From contig NZ_QUOU01000001.1 of assembly GCF_003390335.1 (NCBI RefSeq), forward strand, positions 4,464,001 through 4,528,000: 64,000 bases of DNA, read 5' to 3'. The translations under genes and the position numbers were made by a program. Position 1 is the stretch's first letter. Each line of letters starts with the position of its first letter. Shown in pieces: positions 44,995-53,769 of the stretch. Source of the stretch: Thalassotalea euphylliae. GTDB lineage: Bacteria > Pseudomonadota > Gammaproteobacteria > Enterobacterales > Alteromonadaceae. Below the pieces are notes generated by a model. That model was not told the origin of the DNA. It saw nothing but the letters and a program-made list of their open reading frames with translations, and ran no database searches.

Positions 44995-46065
44995 ATGAAA
45001 GATTTACTGGCTGGATTACTCGCAATTTCTATGACTTTAACAACTACACAAGCTTCAGCAGCAAGCACTCCGTGGTCAACTACCTCAGAGCAAGCATTAC
45101 CAACACGCTATGACAATGAGATAAAAAGCTTTTGGCAAACTGGCCAATTTAGTGAGTTCAGTGGTGTTGATGATGTGAGTATTCGTTACGCACAATTTCT
45201 CTCGCCATCGCGCAACAAGTGCTTACTGTTGGTGCCAGGCCGCTCGGAAAGTTACCTTAAATACCAAGAACTCGCATTCGACCTGACGAATGCGGGTTAT
45301 AACTTGTTTATTATCGATCATCGCGGCCAAGGGTTATCAGGCCGAATGCAAAGTGATGAGCACAAAGGCTATGTTGCCGAGTTCGATCACTACAGCGACG
45401 ATTTACACTTCTTTGTTGACAATATTGTCCAACCGCAATGTCAGCAAGATATTTTCCTACTAGCACATTCCATGGGTGGCGCAATTAGCGCTCGTTACCT
45501 ACAACGCTACCAAACGCCCATTAAAGCGGCGGTACTCGCCTCACCTATGATTGCAGTTAACAGTGGCGGCATTCCAAGCTGGTTAGGCGAGTTTATTATT
45601 GGCAGCGGCGACACCTTGTCGCAATGGTTTAGCGACGATTCCTGGTATTTTCTCGGCCAAAGCGGATACAGCAGCACACCATTTGCTGACAATGCCTTAA
45701 TGCAATCGCCAGTGCGTTATGAAATTTTTACTCACTTGTATCAATCAACGCCTGATTTACAGCTCGGCGGCGTGACTTTCCGTTGGTTAAGTGAGGCAGT
45801 GCAAGTGAACAAAGATATCTTTAGCGACATCCATAAATTAACTGTGCCAACCATAGTACTGCAAGCGGGTAGTGACACAGTTGTAGACAACCAAGCGCAA
45901 AATGATTTTTGCCAAGCACTGCACGCGGCTCACCCACAATCGTGCCCTGAGGGCAAGCCTGCTGTGATTGCCGGTGCTCGCCATGAAATTTTCTTTGAGT
46001 TAGACAAATATCGCATTGATGGCATTGTGCAAACGCTTAATTGGTTCCAGCAAGCGTCAAAATAA
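44995..46065 (+). CDS. secreted alpha/beta hydrolase, lysophospholipase/monoacylglycerol lipase type
   Basis: 356 aa. Start ATG at 44995 (MKDLLAGLLAISMTLTTTQA) gives a clean signal peptide with AQASAAS-like cleavage; an in-frame ATG at 44932 would add 21 residues ahead of it. Hydrolase_4 features: FIIDHRGQGLSGR, nucleophile elbow AHSMGG, late aspartate in LQAGSDTVVDN and histidine in GARHEIF. The relatives PldB and YqgE-free monoacylglycerol lipases act on lysolipids; the exact substrate is unknown. It lies 196 bp after the Cpx kinase gene. Confidence 0.85.
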   Translation: MKDLLAGLLAISMTLTTTQASAASTPWSTTSEQALPTRYDNEIKSFWQTGQFSEFSGVDDVSIRYAQFLSPSRNKCLLLVPGRSESYLKYQELAFDLTNAGYNLFIIDHRGQGLSGRMQSDEHKGYVAEFDHYSDDLHFFVDNIVQPQCQQDIFLLAHSMGGAISARYLQRYQTPIKAAVLASPMIAVNSGGIPSWLGEFIIGSGDTLSQWFSDDSWYFLGQSGYSSTPFADNALMQSPVRYEIFTHLYQSTPDLQLGGVTFRWLSEAVQVNKDIFSDIHKLTVPTIVLQAGSDTVVDNQAQNDFCQALHAAHPQSCPEGKPAVIAGARHEIFFELDKYRIDGIVQTLNWFQQASK

Positions 46066-46115
46066 GCGTCTACCATAAGTACCTAGCACTATTATCTAAT
46101 GCGGCGGATTGGGGC

Positions 46116-46461
46116 TATACCCATGCTACTTCAAAGTACTTGTTTCAGTTGGAATTAAAAGCGATTTAGGCACAGGTTACATGCTCCCTGCGTAACCCAA
46201 GTACCTGTGCGTCCATGCAGGCAAAGCATTGATTGCAGAGAATGGCCGTTCCCCTTTTGCTACATGAAAAGTAAAATCAATAACACCGCATAAATCGCTT
46301 TTAAACCAACCCATTTTTTAAGGTAGAGAGGGCGCTTCACAGGAACTCACTCTCTGCGTTGCAGCTTATTGAAAGGGAATAACCATTCCGGCAAGCTGCG
46401 CCTTGATATTGAGTCCCTGTGAAAGCGCTGAAACCATGTATCTTGAAATAGCATGGGTATA
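46116..46461. repeat. 346-bp intergenic element with terminal inverted repeats (MITE-like)
   Basis: Left end 46116-46139 begins TATACCCATGCTA; the right end 46438-46461 is its reverse complement with 21 of 24 positions matching. Inside are two nested fold modules: a perfect 14-bp pair TTAAAAGCGATTTA (46155-46168) / TAAATCGCTTTTAA (46291-46304), and GCGCTTCACAGGAACTCA (46332-46349) / TGAGTCCCTGTGAAAGCGC (46410-46428) enclosing GCAGCTT/AAGCTGC. It has no ORF. It fills the gap between the hydrolase gene and trmL, and its right end supplies the TATA of a TATAAT (46460-46465). Confidence 0.85.
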
Positions 46462-46497
46462 TAATACGCCGCAATTTTCGCTTAAAGATTGATGATT

Positions 46498-46962
46498 ATG
46501 TTAGATGTAGTGCTATTCCAGCCTGAAATCCCACCCAATACTGGCAATATTATTCGCTTGTGCGCGAATTCTGGCTTTCGTCTGCATTTAATTGAGCCAC
46601 TTGGTTTTTCTATTGAAGACAAGCGACTAAAGCGCGCGGGGCTTGATTATCACGAATTTGCCAATTTAAAACGACATGAGAACTTTGACGCCTTTATCGC
46701 CAGTGAGCAGCCTAAAAACCTGTATGCCATCACCACTAAAGCCACGCGCTATCATCATCAAGTAACCTTTGCACAAGGCGACTACGTGATGTTTGGCTCC
46801 GAGACTAAAGGACTTCCCGATGTGGTTCGCGACCAAATTCCCGATGAGCATAAAATTCGCATTCCTATGGTCACAGGCAGTCGCAGCATGAATTTATCCA
46901 ATTCGGCAGCAGTCATTATTTATGAAGCGTGGCGTCAGCTCGATTTTGCTAATGGCATTTAA
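46498..46962 (+). CDS. trmL: tRNA (cytidine/uridine-34-2'-O)-methyltransferase
   Basis: SPOUT methyltransferase for the wobble base of tRNA-Leu. Start ATG 46498 (MLDVVLFQPEIPPNTGN) follows family practice; ATG 46492 and TTG 46489 are also in frame and only add one to three residues. Conserved blocks: IPPNTGNIIRLCANSGFRLH (landmark PPNTGNI), FGSETKGLP and the C-terminal knot segment SRSMNLSNSAAV. About 154 aa, normal length. Confidence 0.94.
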   Translation: MLDVVLFQPEIPPNTGNIIRLCANSGFRLHLIEPLGFSIEDKRLKRAGLDYHEFANLKRHENFDAFIASEQPKNLYAITTKATRYHHQVTFAQGDYVMFGSETKGLPDVVRDQIPDEHKIRIPMVTGSRSMNLSNSAAVIIYEAWRQLDFANGI

Positions 46963-47006
46963 GCATTAAACTGACGACTATCCTGACACAGGGGAGACAC
47001 TAGAAG

Positions 47007-47462
47007 GTGGGCAATCTTGGAATATATTTGTTACTGCCATTTAGCATACTAATTGGCTTCTCACTGGCATCACAGGCAGGCGTAAACTCTCAACTTAGGT
47101 TGGCATTAAGCAACCCGATACAAGCAGCTTTTATTTCGTTTCTGGTCGGCACTATAGTGTTGGGAATAATCGCCTTAATTCAAGGAGATCCTTGGTTTAG
47201 ACCCAATTCAGTGGCGACAATTCCTTGGTGGGCATGGCTAGGTGGAGTATTCGGTGCATTCAATATAGCGATGTCTATATTCTTAGCCCCTAAGCTAGGT
47301 GCATTAGTCTTGGCAATTTCAATAGTATGTGGACAGGTGATTGCATCCTTGGCATTGGATCAAAATGGTTGGCTGGGATATCCCAAAATTGAAATTACAT
47401 TTAATCGAATACTCGGCGCAATATTTCTAGTGGTTGGTATGTTGCTAGTCACTAAAAAGTAA
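47007..47462 (+). CDS. YdcZ/DUF606 family membrane protein
   Basis: 151-aa integral membrane protein, nearly all hydrophobic: segments near 5-25, 37-60, 72-95, 98-118 and 128-148. The opening LPFSILIGFSLASQAGVNSQL and the APKLGALVLAISIVCGQ segment (about 92-108) are typical of DUF606 (YdcZ), distantly related to the DMT transporter superfamily. Substrate unknown. GTG start at 47007 with GGGGAGA about 9 nt upstream. Confidence 0.82.
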   Translation: MGNLGIYLLLPFSILIGFSLASQAGVNSQLRLALSNPIQAAFISFLVGTIVLGIIALIQGDPWFRPNSVATIPWWAWLGGVFGAFNIAMSIFLAPKLGALVLAISIVCGQVIASLALDQNGWLGYPKIEITFNRILGAIFLVVGMLLVTKK

Positions 47463-47484
47463 GGCGACGAGCTAGCGATAAATC

Positions 47485-47508
47485 GAGTAACAGGCTAGGC
47501 TGTTACTC
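47485..47508. terminator. hairpin between the YdcZ-like gene and gpsA
   Basis: GAGTAACAG (47485-47493), loop GCTAGG, CTGTTACTC (47500-47508). It overlaps the end of gpsA. Only an AAATTTCTTTT run follows on the plus strand, so termination is plausible but weaker than at the other sites. Confidence 0.45.
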
Positions 47509-48510
47509 AAATTTCTTTTCGCGAGAAAGTAAGTCAGATGCGGCTTGCAGCGCGGGTTTACCTTGATAAAGCACTTGGTAAACTTGCTCGACAATTGGCA
47601 TCTCCACCCCTTGGCGCTCTGCGAGCATAAACACTTCTTTGGTATTGCGATAACCTTCGACCACTTGGCCAATGTCGGTCATCGCTGTGTCTACATCTTT
47701 ACCTTGGCCTAATGCCAAGCCAAAACGTCGATTTCGCGATTGGTTATCGGTACACGTGAGCACAAGATCGCCTAAACCAGCCATGCCCATAAAGGTTGCG
47801 GGTTCAGCGCCTAATGTTGCACCTAAACGGGTCATTTCCGCCAAACCACGTGTAATCAGTGCCGTGCGGGCATTAGCGCCAAAGCCAATACCGTCAGCCA
47901 TGCCAGCACCAATAGCGATCACATTCTTTACGGCACCGCCAAGCTGAACACCGATAAAGTCGTTATTACTGTATACGCGGAAGGTTTTTTCACAATGCAG
48001 CAATTCAGACAGTTCAGTGACAAAACTGTCGTCGGTTGATGATAACGAAATCGCAGTCGGTAAGCCCGCCGCCATTTCTTTGGCAAAGGTTGGCCCTGAA
48101 AGCACACCTAAGCTGATATCGCCACCTAGAATATCACGCGCCACTTCTTGCAATAAATGGCCAGAGTCAGGATCTAACCCTTTGGTTGCCCACGCTAACT
48201 TGGCATTGGCATTAAGGTGAGGTTTAACTTGTTGCAACATATCACCAAACACATGGCTAGGCACGACCACAAGCACAATATCACTGGCTTGAACTGCGCG
48301 GGCAACATCAGGCTCGATGACTAAGCTATCAGGGAACTGGCAACCGGGCAGGTATTTCTCATTACTACGCGATGACGCCATGGCTTGCATTTGCACTTGA
48401 TCACGGCCCCAAAGCACAGTGCGGTGACCATTTCTGGCGAAACATATAGCAAGGGCAGAGCCATACGACCCTGCCCCTATCACAGATATTTTGGCTGTTT
48501 GCACAGTCAT
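47503..48510 (-). CDS. gpsA: glycerol-3-phosphate dehydrogenase [NAD(P)+]
   Basis: Makes sn-glycerol-3-phosphate for phospholipids. 335 aa: Rossmann GAGSYGSALA (about 12-21), GRDQVQMQ, GPTFAKE (about 138-144) and GAVKNVIAIGAGMADG (about 190-205) with the catalytic lysine. Starts 8 bp after the secB stop; the secB-gpsA order is a widespread gammaproteobacterial arrangement. Confidence 0.96.
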   Translation of the reverse strand: MTVQTAKISVIGAGSYGSALAICFARNGHRTVLWGRDQVQMQAMASSRSNEKYLPGCQFPDSLVIEPDVARAVQASDIVLVVVPSHVFGDMLQQVKPHLNANAKLAWATKGLDPDSGHLLQEVARDILGGDISLGVLSGPTFAKEMAAGLPTAISLSSTDDSFVTELSELLHCEKTFRVYSNNDFIGVQLGGAVKNVIAIGAGMADGIGFGANARTALITRGLAEMTRLGATLGAEPATFMGMAGLGDLVLTCTDNQSRNRRFGLALGQGKDVDTAMTDIGQVVEGYRNTKEVFMLAERQGVEMPIVEQVYQVLYQGKPALQAASDLLSREKKFE

Positions 48511-48518
48511 GGCCTCAA

Positions 48519-49004
48519 CTAGTGAGCTTCTGTGCTCGCCGCTTCTTGCTGCGCTTGGCGTTGTTGTAAGTAAGAAGCAAACAAAGCGTCAAAGTTTACT
48601 GGTGCTAAGTTAAGCTGTGGGAATGAACCACGGTTAACTAGGTTAGCAATGGTTTCACGTGCATACGGGAATAAGGTATTCGGGCAGAACGCACCGATCA
48701 TATGTGCTAATTGACCTTCGTCAATATTGCCAATGGTGAAAATACCCGCTTGTTGTACTTCCGCTAAAAATGCAGTTTGACCTTCAACCGTTGCCGTTAC
48801 CGTCACCGCCAATACCACTTCATAAGTTTCGTCGTGCAACTTGTTTGAGCGAGTATCAATGTCTAGCTTAACTTCTGGCTTCCATTCTTTTTGGAAAATC
48901 GCTGGTGAGTTAGGTGTTTCAAAAGAAATGTCTTTAGTGTACACACGTTGAATCGCAAACTGAGGTGCCGCTTGCTCTGCTGGGTTTTGATTTTCATCAG
49001 CCAT
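48519..49004 (-). CDS. secB: protein-export chaperone SecB
   Basis: Tetrameric chaperone keeping preproteins unfolded for SecA. ATG at 49004 (MADENQNPAEQAAPQFAIQR) with AGGAAT upstream gives 161 aa; an ATG 33 bp earlier adds residues foreign to the family. Conserved segments: VYTKDISFETPNSP (about 22-35), FPYARETIANLVNRGSFPQL (landmark ARE-x-I) and LNLAPVNFDALF near the end. Confidence 0.95.
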   Translation of the reverse strand: MADENQNPAEQAAPQFAIQRVYTKDISFETPNSPAIFQKEWKPEVKLDIDTRSNKLHDETYEVVLAVTVTATVEGQTAFLAEVQQAGIFTIGNIDEGQLAHMIGAFCPNTLFPYARETIANLVNRGSFPQLNLAPVNFDALFASYLQQRQAQQEAASTEAH

Positions 49005-49138
49005 TTGAAATATTCCTATTAATTTATTGCACGGCAAGAGTCACTGTGCGTTTCTGTTATTACTATGTTTTAGCTAAATAGCGCTAACTAACGTTTTAAA
49101 ATGCTATTTAAAACTTGGTATTCAATTCGTCGCGCGAT

Positions 49139-49399
49139 TTATTGCGCGAGTAATGCATCTAGTTTTTTGGCGTGCTCTAATGCGACTAAATCATCACAAC
49201 CGCCAATATGGGCATCATTAATAAAAATTTGAGGAACCGTACGGCCGCCATCTGCACGCTCGATCATCACATCGCGTAATTCGCGTTGCTTATCGATGCG
49301 GTACTCAGTGTACTCGACTTCTTTGTAATCAAGCAGCGACTTAGCTCGGCTACAGTAAGGGCAATACCCTTTTGTATAAATTTCGATTTTTACCGCCAT
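49139..49399 (-). CDS. grxC: glutaredoxin 3
   Basis: Small dithiol glutaredoxin. 86 aa with active site GYCPYCSRAK (about 10-19), RTVPQIFIND with the cis-proline (about 53-62) and GGCDDL (about 66-71) contacting glutathione. AGAGGT precedes the ATG. Located between the rhodanese gene and secB, the standard yibN-grxC-secB order. Confidence 0.95.
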   Translation of the reverse strand: MAVKIEIYTKGYCPYCSRAKSLLDYKEVEYTEYRIDKQRELRDVMIERADGGRTVPQIFINDAHIGGCDDLVALEHAKKLDALLAQ

Positions 49400-49421
49400 A
49401 ACGACCTCTTTAAATTTTTAT

Positions 49422-49850
49422 CTACTTCTTGGCAACTGGTAAGCCAGCACCAACCCATGCATTCATACCACCTTTCAACAAACTCACTTGGGTAAAGCCT
49501 GCTTTCATCAGTTGATTCGCGACTTTTGTTGCCGTTAAACCAGCGGTGCATACGACAATAATGGGTTTGTCTTTATGTTTTTCAAGGGCGGCAAAGTCAT
49601 TTTTATTGGCTTTTTCTTGCGTTAAGTGAACGGCATCAATAATGCGACTAGTTTTGAATTCTTTGTCAGTTCGAATATCGACAACTACGCCGTTTTCTTT
49701 GTTGACCTGAAACGTTAATTCTTGCGGTGATAACTGTTTTACCGGTGACATTTTGATCATCACAGTGATCACAATAATTGCAACGAACAATGCGACCCAA
49801 GCAGTGCTTAGCAATGGGTGATTGGCGGCAAAAACCATTAATTGATCCAT
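49422..49850 (-). CDS. membrane-anchored rhodanese-like protein (YibN)
   Basis: 142 aa. One N-terminal membrane segment (about 14-34), then a rhodanese domain with VVDIRTDKEFKTSRI near 53-67 and the catalytic cysteine loop VVCTAGLTATKVA near 98-110. The domain probably faces the cytosol. It is a sulphurtransferase or persulphide carrier of unknown substrate. First gene of yibN-grxC-secB-gpsA, divergent from gpmI across 198 bp. Confidence 0.92.
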   Translation of the reverse strand: MDQLMVFAANHPLLSTAWVALFVAIIVITVMIKMSPVKQLSPQELTFQVNKENGVVVDIRTDKEFKTSRIIDAVHLTQEKANKNDFAALEKHKDKPIIVVCTAGLTATKVANQLMKAGFTQVSLLKGGMNAWVGAGLPVAKK

Positions 49851-50048
49851 AAATACTTACCATTGTGGGTTGAAACTAAAAACGCCGACAGTATACAGAC
49901 TTCACCAGCCAAACCCAAACCTATGCCGCCAGTGATATTTATCTACTCGATAAACACCGACAAATTTCCCGTTAGCTAGTGCTATTGGCCGCCATCTGTG
50001 TAAAATAATCTTCCAGTTTTTCGCCAATTTAGAATTAGGAAATATCGA

Positions 50049-51590
50049 ATGCCAACGAAGAAGCCAATGGTACTACTTATCCTTGACGGCTGGGGTTACC
50101 GTGAAAACCAAGAATCAAACGCTATTTTTCACGCCAACACTCCTGTACTTGACGACTTGAAGGCGCGCTTTCCTAATATGCTCATTGGTACTTCTGGCAT
50201 GGCCGTTGGCTTACCGGAGGGGCAAATGGGCAACTCAGAAGTTGGGCACGTTAACCTTGGCGCTGGTCGCATCGTGTATCAAGACTTCACTCGCATCACC
50301 AAAGCCATTGACGATCAAACGTTCGTTGACAATAGCGCTTTGTGCAGCGCGGTTGATAAGGCCAAAGCTGCGGGCAAAGCCCTACATATCTTCGGCCTGA
50401 TGTCGCCGGGTGGTGTGCACAGCCATGAAGATCACATTTTTGCCATGATGGAGCTAGCGAAAGCTCGCGGCGCTGAAAAAGTATACCTGCACGCCTTTTT
50501 AGATGGTCGCGACACGCCACCACGCAGTGCTCACGACTCACTAGTCAAGGCGCAAGCTAAATTCGAAGCACTAGGCAATGGTCAAGTTGCGTCAATTGTT
50601 GGCCGCTACTACGCCATGGACAGAGATCAACGCTGGGAGCGCGTGGAAGCGGCCTACAATTTGATGGTCAGTGGCCAAGCAGAATATCAATACGGCTCTG
50701 CTGTCGATGCCTTAGCAGCAGCTTATGATCGCGACGAAAATGACGAGTTTGTCAAACCTAGTGTCATTACCGACGCTGATGGCCAAGCAATCACCATTGA
50801 AGATGGCGATGCTTTGGTATTTATGAACTTTAGAGCAGATCGCGCACGCCAATTTACGCGTGCTTTTGTCGACTCGGCGTTCGATGGTTTTGAACGCGCC
50901 AAAGTGCCTGCCATTAGTGATTTTGTCATGCTCACTGAGTACGCCGCCGACATCAAGACGAGCTGCGCATTTCCGCCAGAGCCACTCAATAACGTGATGG
51001 GTGAATGGCTAGCTAAGCACAACAAAACGCAATTGCGTATCTCTGAAACAGAAAAGTACGCTCACGTGACCTTCTTTTTTAGTGGTGGTAAGGAAGCCGA
51101 GTTTGACGGCGAACAGCGTATTTTAGTACCGTCACCGCAAGTAGCCACTTATGACTTACAACCAGAAATGAACGCGCCCATCCTAACCGACAAACTGGTT
51201 GCCGCGATTGAAAGTGGTGAGCACGATTTTATCGTTTGTAATTACCCCAATGGCGATATGGTCGGTCATACCGGTAAATTTGATGCTGCCGTAAAAGCCT
51301 GTGAAGCCGTTGATAAGGCCATTGGCCGCGTGGTTGAAGCCTTGCAAAAAGTTGGCGGTGAATGTTTGATTACCGCCGATCACGGCAATGCTGAGCAAAT
51401 GGTAAACCCAACCTCTGGTCAAGCACATACCGCACATACTTGTGAACCTGTACCGCTGATTTATGTTGGCCGCAGTGCAACGCCCGTCAATGATGGCGCG
51501 CTGAGCGATATTTCCCCAACCCTATTGTATTTAATGGGGCTTGAGCAACCAGCGGAAATGACGGGTAAGGTGTTGATGCAACTGAGCTAG
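50049..51590 (+). CDS. gpmI: 2,3-bisphosphoglycerate-independent phosphoglycerate mutase
   Basis: Interconverts 3- and 2-phosphoglycerate in glycolysis. 513 aa, alkaline phosphatase fold with LLILDGWGYRE (about 9-19), the serine loop GQMGNSEVGHVNLGAGR (about 58-74), and metal ligands in CNYPNGDMVGHTG and TADHGNAE. AGGAAA precedes the ATG. Leads a gpmI-envC-yibQ unit, as in E. coli. Confidence 0.97.
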   Translation: MPTKKPMVLLILDGWGYRENQESNAIFHANTPVLDDLKARFPNMLIGTSGMAVGLPEGQMGNSEVGHVNLGAGRIVYQDFTRITKAIDDQTFVDNSALCSAVDKAKAAGKALHIFGLMSPGGVHSHEDHIFAMMELAKARGAEKVYLHAFLDGRDTPPRSAHDSLVKAQAKFEALGNGQVASIVGRYYAMDRDQRWERVEAAYNLMVSGQAEYQYGSAVDALAAAYDRDENDEFVKPSVITDADGQAITIEDGDALVFMNFRADRARQFTRAFVDSAFDGFERAKVPAISDFVMLTEYAADIKTSCAFPPEPLNNVMGEWLAKHNKTQLRISETEKYAHVTFFFSGGKEAEFDGEQRILVPSPQVATYDLQPEMNAPILTDKLVAAIESGEHDFIVCNYPNGDMVGHTGKFDAAVKACEAVDKAIGRVVEALQKVGGECLITADHGNAEQMVNPTSGQAHTAHTCEPVPLIYVGRSATPVNDGALSDISPTLLYLMGLEQPAEMTGKVLMQLS

Positions 51591-51599
51591 TACGACCCC

Positions 51600-52814
51600 G
51601 TGCACTTGTTGAGAAAAAAACCACGCACCGCAACTGGCTTTGCCGCTAGCGGTGCACTGTCGATTGCCTTGGCCGGCGCGCTGGTAACAGCGTTAGCAAT
51701 TGCCCCAAGCGCGGCCTTGGCGATGCAAAATCAAGCTCAAAGTAAAGAGCAAAACACTCAGGGTGGCTCTAAAAAACAGCTCTCATCGGTTCAAAGGGAA
51801 ATTGCAGAGCAGAAATCTGCCATTGTTCAGGTCAGCAAAAAACGTCGCAAGCTCAATGCCCAACTCAAGAAAGATGACTTTGCCATCGCAAAAGTGGCCA
51901 AAGCCATTAACACTACGGGCAAGTCGTTAACCGCGACGCAAAAAAAACTCACCAGCCTGGCAAAGGAAAAGCGACAGCTGACAAAAGACAAGCAGCAGCA
52001 AGAAAAAGCATTGGCACATCAGCTGCGCACAGCCTACACCACAGGCCAGCACGATTATCTAAAAATGCTCCTCAATCAGGAAGAGTCAAGTCAAGTGCAG
52101 CGCTCGCTAACCTACTATCAATACCTGAACAAAGCCCGAATTGAAGAAATAGAGTCGTTTCAAGCAACCATTGCAAGGTTATCGGAAGTTGAAGTTGAAC
52201 AGCAAGCAAAAGCGGCGCAGTTAGCTAACTTACAAAAGACACAGCAAACACAGAGAAAAGCGCTAGAGCAAAGCAAGCAACAACGCAAAGCAACACTGAC
52301 CGCACTGCGCAAGGAGCTATTATCGAACAAGCAAAAACTCGCCAAACTTGAACAAGAAGAAGCAAACCTTGTCGCCGAATTAGAGCGCTTGGCGCGTCAA
52401 AGTGCATTAGCTAAGAATTTACCGGGACTAGGCAAGTTAAAACGTAAACTGCGTTGGCCAGTAAGTGGCCGAGTGAAGCATTCTTTTGGCACGCGAAAAC
52501 AAGGTTATTTGCGTTGGAAAGGCGTTATGCTCTCTGCGGGTGTCGGCAAGCAAGTGACCAGTATTTATTCCGGTAAAGTACTCTTTGCGGACTGGTTAAA
52601 AGGCTATGGCTTAGTGACTGTGATTGATCACGGTAAAGGGTACATGAGTTTGTACGGCCACAATCAAGCACTATTGAAAAATGTTGGCGATACGGTTGAG
52701 CCGGGTGAGCCAATTGCACTCGTCGGCCAAAGTGGCGGGCAAAGTGAGCCGGGTCTGTACTTTGAGATACGTCATCGAGGCAAAGCCGTCAACCCGAAAA
52801 TTTGGTGTAAATAA
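51600..52814 (+). CDS. envC: EnvC, murein hydrolase activator
   Basis: Periplasmic coiled-coil protein that activates AmiA/AmiB at the septum through FtsEX. 404 aa from a GTG 9 bp after gpmI: a signal peptide (about 1-41), a long coiled coil rich in K, Q and E (about 50-265) and a LytM/M23 domain (about 280-404). The metallopeptidase ligands are lost: the first HxxxD is replaced (RWKGVML) and the final HxH reads LYFEIRH, as in E. coli EnvC, so it acts as an activator, not an enzyme. Confidence 0.93.
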   Translation: MHLLRKKPRTATGFAASGALSIALAGALVTALAIAPSAALAMQNQAQSKEQNTQGGSKKQLSSVQREIAEQKSAIVQVSKKRRKLNAQLKKDDFAIAKVAKAINTTGKSLTATQKKLTSLAKEKRQLTKDKQQQEKALAHQLRTAYTTGQHDYLKMLLNQEESSQVQRSLTYYQYLNKARIEEIESFQATIARLSEVEVEQQAKAAQLANLQKTQQTQRKALEQSKQQRKATLTALRKELLSNKQKLAKLEQEEANLVAELERLARQSALAKNLPGLGKLKRKLRWPVSGRVKHSFGTRKQGYLRWKGVMLSAGVGKQVTSIYSGKVLFADWLKGYGLVTVIDHGKGYMSLYGHNQALLKNVGDTVEPGEPIALVGQSGGQSEPGLYFEIRHRGKAVNPKIWCK

Positions 52815-52899
52815 TCCCAACGCCTTCCAAGAACGCATCGACCAACTTGAGCAAAGCTGATAGGCTTGCGTTATAACAACAAAATAAAATGCTAAGTTC

Positions 52900-53649
52900 G
52901 TGATTCGCTTCTTCTCCGTTTTTTTGCTTTTGGTAAGCACACTTGCGCACGCTAAACCTGCTCAAATCGCCATTGTCATTGATGATATTGGCTATCGTAC
53001 AACCGATCGGCAGGTGCTGACTATTCCCGGTAATATCACCTATGCCGTACTGCCTCAAACCCCTTACGGAAAACGCATTGCAGAAGAAGCTAATCGCCGC
53101 AATCAAGATGTTATTTTGCACATACCGATGGAATCGACGCAGGGTAAAAAACTGGGGCCTGGGGCACTCACAGCCAACATGAGCGAGGCCGCTATTGCCG
53201 CTTCGCTTGATGAATCTCTACAGGAAGTCCCCTTTGCCATTGGCATTAATAACCACATGGGCAGCCATTTAACGACCTTGGCGAAACCTATGTTGTGGAC
53301 AATGAAGTTTCTTAAAAAACGAGAATTGTTGTTTCTCGACAGCGTCACCAGCCCCAAATCATTAGGAAGAACTATCGCCGATCGCATGGGCGTGCCAGCC
53401 ATGAGCCGCCATGTTTTCTTAGACAATCAATTGTCTCATCAATACATTGCAGGCCAGTTCCAACAGCTGATAAATAAGGCCAAGCGCCAGCAAACTGCGA
53501 TTGCTATCGCCCATCCACATCCAGAAACCGTGGCCGCCTTAACCAAGCTGATCCCCCAACTTAAACAACACGGTATTGAATTAGTGCCCTTGTCCGCCTT
53601 GTATCGCAAAACCAGCTACGGTGGGTCACTAACGGCAAGTGCAGAATAA
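52900..53649 (+). CDS. divergent polysaccharide deacetylase family protein (YibQ)
   Basis: 249 aa with signal peptide (MIRFFSVFLLLVSTLAHA) from a GTG at 52900. NodB-like fold with IAIVIDDIGYRTTDRQ (about 22-37), VILHIPME, GINNHMGSH and FLDSVTSPKS. This divergent family follows envC in many proteobacteria; its substrate is not established, though a role in the periplasm is clear from the signal peptide. Confidence 0.88.
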   Translation: MIRFFSVFLLLVSTLAHAKPAQIAIVIDDIGYRTTDRQVLTIPGNITYAVLPQTPYGKRIAEEANRRNQDVILHIPMESTQGKKLGPGALTANMSEAAIAASLDESLQEVPFAIGINNHMGSHLTTLAKPMLWTMKFLKKRELLFLDSVTSPKSLGRTIADRMGVPAMSRHVFLDNQLSHQYIAGQFQQLINKAKRQQTAIAIAHPHPETVAALTKLIPQLKQHGIELVPLSALYRKTSYGGSLTASAE

Positions 53650-53769
53650 TTCGCGTAAAACCAAGCGCGTAAAGCAGGTACATAAAATCAAGTTGCTTTA
53701 GCTCACTTGCTTTAACGCGCACTCAGCGGAAATACCAACTCTCTGGCACTTGATGATGCTGGTGCTAGT

